From the NCBI RefSeq assembly GCF_023159225.1, contig NC_063161.1:125960958-126024957 (forward strand): a stretch of DNA of 64,000 nt, in the 5' to 3' direction. This DNA comes from Perognathus longimembris pacificus (taxonomy: Eukaryota; Chordata; Mammalia; Rodentia; Heteromyidae). A program made the translations under genes and the position numbers. Within the stretch, counting starts at the first letter, position 1, and each line of letters starts with the position of its first letter. Below, piece after piece: positions 57,328 through 64,000 of the stretch. The notes beneath the pieces were generated by a model. The model had not been told where the DNA came from and did no database searches. It saw only the letters and a list, made by a program, of their open reading frames with translations.

Positions 57328-58414
57328 ATTTGGATTTATTCTGAAATATTTTAGACTAGAGGCCTTACATATGGTTTAAACAGAGTTGAGCTTTTCACAT
57401 TCCTCAGACCAATTAGATAAAGGATTTTTAATGTTAACATACTCATTTGTTTTATGTTTACTTTTTATGGAGGTTGGTCTTCATTATTTCATCCCAAAGG
57501 AACCTACATCCTAGAATCACAGATATTTCATAACCACTTTCAATTGGTTTCCAGGAAAATTGGGATGAAGATGTCACTTGCAGACCTATTCTGCTTTGAA
57601 AACAAGACAAAGAAAGAACACTCTCACCTCCAAGAGAAAAACCAACAAACATAAATTTTTAATCCAAATCCATTTACTTAGCTGGAAGTGTGGGGAAGTG
57701 TCAGGGTCAGAATTACACTCAAAAAGGAGGGCCGGTGGGTGGTTCAGAGTCATATGAGAAACACACAGACCATTTAAAACTTACTTCTAATTAAAGGGAT
57801 ATTTCAAATTTGCAATTATTAGTCTGAATTTGAAAATACAGACAATGTTAACTTACCTATTTCTAGATAGAAGATGGAATTAGGATCTGGAATTCTTCAG
57901 TAAGTCTTATTTCTACAACTTTACTAATGAGGAAGATAGGCAGATGTGGAAGATATGTAAAGATGAAGTTATACTTAAAGTTTCTATAGAATAAAGAAGT
58001 GCTCTATCACCTCAATTTTATTTCACATTAATCAATATTTTCAGTTATCTACTATTTTACAGTGTATGTTTGCTCTTTTCCTATTGAATAGACTAAATTC
58101 ATGTTTGTATTTACTTCAGAGTAGGTAAATATTTTAGCTGCCACTTCCTTTTCTGGATATTCCAGTCTAAATTTATTTTAGTAAAATAGCCCTCTAAGCA
58201 TCCATCAGAACATTTTGTTTATATAATCTTTTAACAATGTCAAGACAGACAAAGGATATGTTTTCTTTTATATGTGTAAGCTACATTTAGCTATAAAACT
58301 GTATGTAAATATGTTGTATGGTACACAAGTGTATGCAAATGTACTAACTGAAATCTGGTAGATGCAAAGGTGAACTCAAACTGTAATTCCTTGGAAAAGC
58401 AAAATCAGAGTTCA
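57328..58414. other. Unassigned AT-rich stretch
   Basis: No gene is recognised; overlapping frames on both strands at 57454-57654 have no homology I can name. Confidence 0.4.
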
Positions 58415-58690
58415 ACAAAATAAAATGCCAGAGGAGTGCAATCCAAAGGGGTAAGGTGGGTCACAGGAAAGGGGTAAACAAATGAAAAGAAGAGGGGAAA
58501 TATGCACACAAGAATGCAACATATATCCTACCAAATTAAGAAGAGTGAGAGAAGGGCTAAGTAGGGGAGGGATGGCTCACAATTTTGAAAGGAGTGACAT
58601 TGATCAAGATATATTGTATTCATAAATACAATATCGTTAAATGGTAACTCCTTTGTATAACTACTTAAAGATAATAATTTAAGAAATTAA
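58415..58690 (+). mobile_element. Old L1-type 3' end
   Basis: A G/A-rich tract, then GGAGTGACATTGATCAAGAT, ATATTGTATTCATAAATACA, GTAACTCCTTTGTATAACTA and CTTAAAGATAATAATTT. It is homologous to 44180-44300 and probably an older rodent L1 3' UTR. Confidence 0.6.
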
Positions 58691-59855
58691 GAATATATTT
58701 AGGTTTAATTTCAAAGTATGCTATGAATTGTATTCAAAAAGGAAAAATGCAGGAGCATGAGCCTATTCACTTTAAGAATTAAAATGAAATTCACAGAACA
58801 TTTTTCCTCATTTTGATTTCCTCATTTGATTAATTATTCAAGGGCAACATTTCTGTGGAAGAAATATTTCCCATCCAATAATTTTGAATTCAATTCTACC
58901 AGGATAAAAATTGTGGCAAGTATAAGGAAGCCCTGAATATGACTTTTTAAATATTGTTGTAGCAATATGTAAGTGTAATTTAAATAGTGTATGAAAATAA
59001 ATGATGTTTTCAGGTATTATATGACATTGTTCCCAGAAAATTCCAGTTTAAGTCATAAGTCATACCTTTTGAACCAAATATCTAGGTGCACTGATGCATT
59101 TCTAATAAATATCTTGTTTTAACCTTAAAAATGAAAAAAAATCATTGGCATGCAGGATTTTTTAATCAGAGGCTCTCAGCTGCTCACCCTAAATTAAAAT
59201 ATGAGCAAGGTAAGGACAAAAGGAAGAAAAGCAGCATTACTTTGTGTTTTACTTAAAACAAATCACCTTTGGATCCAATCAAAATAAGGCATTTGTTTTT
59301 TAGTCTGAACTGCAGGCAATTCCTATGATAATTGATCCTATTTAATTTCATTTAATAAATATTTAGCTGACTCAAATGTGCAGAAAACAGTGAATAAAAT
59401 GAGAGATGAATGAACTCAATCTCTGCAGTTAAGCAGCTGAAAAAAAGTCAAGTCTAGAAATGGAATAGGTCAAACACACAAAAAACTTGGATTCTAGGTA
59501 AGCTGTCTATTTTCAAAATTAAGATATTTATAGATAATACATACACAAACAGAAAACAGTACTTATAAGGCAGAGGTAAACAAGGTAGCACTCTGGGAGT
59601 AGCTAGACAATAGCCAAGTTGAAAAGAGTAATGGAGTTATCTAATATTTGTAGAGAATAATAAGAGTTGCATGCAGCATAGTATAATGCTCTGAAAAGGA
59701 TAGTATCAAAACCTGGAGGAGAATACGTAGCAAGATGGTCTTAATATTTTAAATAGAACAACTTGGGCTCACTTAAGGCAACTTAAAGCAGACATGGGAT
59801 ACAACCAAATGAGCTTAAGTGGGGGAGAGATGGAATGTGTTTGTTTGCAGTACTG
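58691..59855. other. Unassigned AT-rich stretch
   Basis: No gene or repeat recognised. Confidence 0.4.
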
Positions 59856-60205
59856 TAAGAACATATCTGAGACTGGATAATTAATAAAGAACAGAAATTT
59901 ATTTACCCACAGTTCTGGATTCTGGGAAGTCCAGATTGAGCTACCACAGATTTAGCTGTCACGTAAGAATTACACTCTGCTTCCAAAATGGTGCATCCTT
60001 CAAATGAGAGGAACACATTGGCATCACATGGCAGATAAAGAGGTGAAAAAATGCTCAACACTTAGCAAAGCCTTTTTTCAGGACTCAATTCCCTTCACAA
60101 GAGGAGGATCCTCATGTTCATAAGCGTACCACATCTTAGTACCTGCACATATGTCATTATGTTTAAACATCCTAATGTTGGAGGAGACACATTGAAACCT
60201 AGCAT
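59856..60205 (-). mobile_element. MaLR-type LTR, antisense
   Basis: GAGACTGGATAATTAATAAA, CAGAAATTTATTTACCCACA and GTTCTGGATTCTGG match the antisense end of MaLR LTRs (consensus GAGACTGGGTAATTTATAAA, GGTTTATTTGGCTCACAG). It continues with ATCACATGGCAGATAAAGAG and ends near ACACATTGAAACC. Diverged. Confidence 0.65.
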
Positions 60206-60959
60206 AGAATCATGCTTTGTTGCAGAATAACAAAATCTTTTCTAGGCTAGTAGATATAGAAGACTGTGGAAAGGATAATAAAATAATCCAGACAAGGAGT
60301 AAGAAACCCACAAACTGGGTAGTAGTTATGCACATGTTGACAAAGGGATAGATATGAAAACCTCATGAAGTTTAAAGAGTTAACAGCTGTCAATACAATG
60401 CATATAAATGAAGTGCTCCAGAATTTCACTTCCATGAAAGAGAAAAGACAAAAATAACTCTAACATTTATAAATTGATTATAAAATGTAATACCATTTAT
60501 CCAAATGGGAAATCAAATGTATAAATTATTCTTAGAAGTTAGAAAACAATTTGATGCTAGATTAGTTAAGCTTAGAATATAATAATATTTAATAGAGAAG
60601 TTTACAACTATTTATATCAGCTAAGTCAAGGTATAGATGTGGAAGTCATCCATACTGAGGTGGTAAAAACAAGATAGAAATGGTATTAATATCAGATCCT
60701 CAAGAAACAAAGAGACAGGATTATTTTTATGTAACCAGAGTTCAGGTAGAAGCAATAATAAATGATAAATTGAATACAAGATATCTACAAAAAATATACC
60801 TATGTTAACAAATGCTGTTTTTGAAAGATAGAATTTCATCATTGAAGACTTTTTTTTAAAATCACAGTTTTGTTTTATATGTATAGGTCATTAGACCAAA
60901 TACCTAAAACATATTACAGAGGCTAAATTTCTTTAAATTACTTATATATTAAACAATAA
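60206..60959. other. Unassigned AT-rich stretch
   Basis: No gene or repeat recognised. Confidence 0.4.
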
Positions 60960-61150
60960 GGGCTGGGGATATAGCCTAGCGGCAAGAGTGCCTGCCTTGG
61001 ATACACGAGGCCCTAGGTTCGATTCCCCAGCACCACATATACAGAAAACGGCCAGAAGTGGCGCTGTGGCTCAAGTGGCAGAGTGCTAGCCTTGAGCGGG
61101 AAGAAGCCAGGGACAGTGCTCAGGCCCTGAGTCCAAGGCCCAGGACTGGC

Positions 61151-61200
<50 letters not shown>
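60960..61200 (+). mobile_element. IDL-Geo SINE, youngest-looking copy (49-A tail)
   Basis: GGGCTGGGGATATAGCCTAG, B box GGTTCGATTCC, and a complete Geo monomer with GGCTCAAGTGGCAGAGTGC and CCCAGGACTGGCC. An unbroken run of 49 A follows (61152-61200). AAACAATAA before (60951-60959) and after (from 61198) is the probable short target duplication. A long pure A tail is lost quickly, so insertion is likely recent. It shares its diagnostic bases with the copy at 4036. Confidence 0.97.
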
Positions 61201-61201
<1 letters not shown>

Positions 61202-63354
61202 AATAAAATGGCAATAAAAGAATTTAAAATGTTTTATTAATTTAGTGAAGTTGTTATCGAGTTTCTGAGGATAGCCATTTTTTTCCTTCAAAACTGAATA
61301 CTAAGGCAGTATGAAGAAAAAGACAATGTTTTAAATGTGATGAAAATGGAAACTATTTAAAAAATAAAGCATAATAAGAAAAATATGAAATTAATCAAAC
61401 CAGAGAAAACATTTTAAATCTATATGATGAGCAATAAATAAGTAGCCTTTATTCACAAGACATTTGTACTAATAAACAATAAGAAGAGTGTCCTTTTTTA
61501 GCTTTGAAATGAAACTCAATGATTGAAGTCAGGACATCTCACATTCTAGGAAAATGGCATTACTACTCTTGAGCTATACTTTGACAATAATATTTTCATA
61601 GAAATATAGAAAAAATATATAAATAACCAATGAGAAAATTTTACATATTTATAAAGTTGACTACAGGTATATAAATTTATTCAGTTTCATTAGTAATATG
61701 AAAACCAAAGATAGAAATAATGAGATGAACATTGAACCTGAAGAAATAGTACTTGTGTTAGAAAGGAAAGTTGATTGCATAAAGATGGAACAAATGGTCA
61801 TTTCGAATTTTGCAAATTTTTCAAGTTCACAATGGATGATCAACCAAATCAGTCATCTGTACAATATGGAAATCTGAGTGTCACTCTTGAGATGGGTGAT
61901 TAATGAATCTTCAGAAACAATTTCATGCTGTGCCTACGTAAGACTCAAAGTTTTTCTCAAAAGTGTGAATCTATTAATACATTTTAGATGGTGTATTTTC
62001 ACAATCTAACCAAGGTCATTGGATCAGCCTATTTGAAGACGTTCTGAATATATCTAATAGAAGATCTCTAAAAACAGATCCAAAAGAATTATTTTAAACT
62101 CCAAAGTGAAATAAAGAATGTGGATATTTTGGAAGAGGTTGTTTGGATTTCCTTCTCTGAATCTAGAATGCAGAGCTCCATTTGAATTAGAGAACATCTT
62201 ACCCTTGGCTCTTCAAGGCCCAGCTACCATTTCTAGATGCTTTGTCTTCTCATTTCCCTTTCAAAACTTAAACACATCTTCCCACTCTATGGCCGACTTT
62301 ACACAATATAATCTTGCTATATTCATTCTACTTGGTGTGTTTGTTTTCCTTATTAGGCAGAGTCATACAAATAAGAATTACAGCTTTTCCCCTTACTTTT
62401 GGATTGGCAAGCATGAAGAGAAATAGAAGTCATTCTGGAGAAAGAACGAAAAGAAAATGGTGGTGATAATTGATGGGTTGGGGGTAGCAGAACATAAGAA
62501 AGGAAAACAAAACAGGCGAGAGAACTGAATAAAACTCTAGATATTAAGACATGACATATTATGCATGCTGTAGAAATTTCTTCTCTAGTCAAGGTTCTTA
62601 ATTTAAGACAAATCATTCACTTCATGGTTCTGTTTATCCAGTTTGATTATTTTCCTGCATTAAACAATTTTTAAAACTGCTAGATCCTGATTGACTTCTT
62701 AGAATATGTAGCTATGAAACCATGAGTTTGTGGCAGTGAAATATCTTAGGTGTGCAAGTAAGGTTACCTTCTAAAAAGATGGTGAACTAAAGGGTGGATT
62801 GAAAAGGTCTCTGCTTTTTTGAGTTGAGAACAATCATAGCTGTTCTTTAAAAATATTCTCAATATGTTACAAGTGACATGAACATTTTAGAAAGGGAAAA
62901 GGCGTTACCTGATCTCTGATGTCAGAAATGAATTGAGCAAAAGGAAAAAGTGAGGAAGGAACCGACAGAGATAAAAAGACTATTTACTAGTTCAATGTTT
63001 TCAGGATGCTTTTCTAAAGTTCAGTAATGTCACTAAATTTTCCTAACTCTGGGACACAATTTTAACTAATACACTTCCTTCTCTCATGAAGACTAGTTAA
63101 ATGAACAGGCCCTATGTGAAGGAACCATAGGAGCGATGGCCCAGGACAGTGTACTAGAATCACCAAACCTAGATTTAAAATGTTCCAAATGTTTTTGTAG
63201 AAGCTGACATTCATGCTTTTTAACTGACCAAATGAAAAGTCTCCTAAAGGGAGGAAAGTAGCAGAGGTTAGACCAAATACACATCTAGATTTGAAAGAAT
63301 GAAAAATTGCCTAAGAGTGGCATCATTATCTCATCTTTGTATGTCAGGCAAATT
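61201..63354. other. Mostly unassigned stretch
   Basis: No gene is recognised. A possible ID-like relic lies at 61515-61585 (minus), and a CTCTTCAAGGCCCAGCTACC block at about 62210 faintly recalls L2. Frames at 62118-62426 and 62353-62616 look like chance. Confidence 0.35.
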
Positions 63355-63800
63355 TTGTTGCTATGACAAAATAGTGGGGCAAAGCAACTAAAGAGAGAAA
63401 AGATTTATGTTATTTATGATTTTAAAAGGTTCAATCCATGGCAGCTTGACTCTTGATTCTGGGCCTCAGGTAAAGTAGGGGATCATAGCAGAAGTGTGGA
63501 GGAGGGTGGGTGGAAGGGGGAGGAAGACACAAAGAAACACACAGAGAGAAATACATTCAGAGAGACACAGACACAGAGAGGAAACAGAAGGGGCCAGGGA
63601 GAAGACATCATTTTCCCAGTCAGGTCCTACTTACCTACTTCCACCATAGGTCCCATCTGCTAGTAGTCAATTCACCTTTGAACTAATAATAGAGTAATCC
63701 ATTGATGAAGTCAGCACGCTCAAATCTAATCATCCATCAATAGTGCCACCTGCCTATTGAGCCAGCCTTCAGAACATAGGTGTTTTTTGAAGGAAACTTT
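63355..63800 (-). mobile_element. MaLR/URR1-like repeat, antisense
   Basis: TTGTTGCTATGACAAAATAG, GAAAAGATTTATGTTATTTA, GTTCAATCCATGGCAGC, GTAATCCATTGATGAAGTC and AAATCTAATCATCCATCAA are in the same order as the repeat at 49788. A purine-rich GAGAGACACAGAC segment lies within it. Same uncertainty of family. Confidence 0.5.
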
Positions 63801-64000
63801 ATAATTAAATGGCAAAACCACTTTTCATCAGAAACAGATAAAGTACACTTAATTCTGGTAAGTACTAATCCAATGTCTCTAGAACTAAAGTTTTTCACAA
63901 TTACTTTTCAGGTCTATGGAGTTGCCTGTTGTACTTGAGCACCTAGTATCAATATTTGTCTGCAAAAATCAATCTCTGATCCATTTGGATTTTGTGAAGA

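Overview
This is AT-rich mammalian nuclear DNA with no host protein-coding gene that I can recognise. I see no exon chain, CpG island, tRNA gene or processed host-gene copy. All coding-like sequence comes from broken LINE-1 (L1) ORF2 fragments. The best clue to the organism is the SINE set: ten copies of a dimer with an ID-like (tRNA-Ala-derived) left half and a right half matching the Geo monomer. From memory, this IDL-Geo SINE is restricted to geomyoid rodents (kangaroo rats, pocket mice, pocket gophers). The window is therefore probably intronic or intergenic DNA of a heteromyid or geomyid rodent; the species call is an inference.

Layout. 1-9.5 kb: mostly unique AT-rich sequence with two B1-Geo SINEs, two IDL-Geo SINEs (one with a perfect 17-bp target duplication) and old MIR relics. 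9.5-20.4 kb: L2/MIR relics, an L1 3' end, SINEs, microsatellites, and MER5A plus another hAT relic at 19.4-19.9 kb. 23-31 kb: an isolated L1 ORF2 piece, an inverted/sense L1 (26.0-27.25 kb), an MLT1-type LTR at 27.8-28.1 kb and an old L1 3' end. 31.5-35.9 kb is the densest part: IDL-Geo, a B1-ID dimer with a (GGAA)n tail, a head-to-head IDL-Geo pair, and a three-layer nest in which a SINE is split by an L1 that is itself split by a twin-primed L1 with a 14-bp target duplication. 37.7-45.2 kb: SINE-rich with several (CA)n tails and two hairpin-forming inverted repeats near 41.2 kb. 45.2-54.8 kb: mostly unnamed sequence with one LTR-like repeat and two SINEs. 54.8-57.2 kb: a third twin-primed L1. 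57.2-64 kb: mostly unnamed, with two LTR-like repeats and the freshest-looking SINE (49-A tail) at 60.96-61.2 kb.

The elements do not form a pathway. The interest lies in retrotransposition mechanics (three L1s with the inverted-5'/sense-3' layout), modular SINE evolution (ID, 7SL/B1 and Geo monomers in three combinations) and SINE tails that have become microsatellites. I found no convincing new biological system. All family names come from remembered consensus features and should be confirmed with RepeatMasker/Dfam using a geomyoid library.
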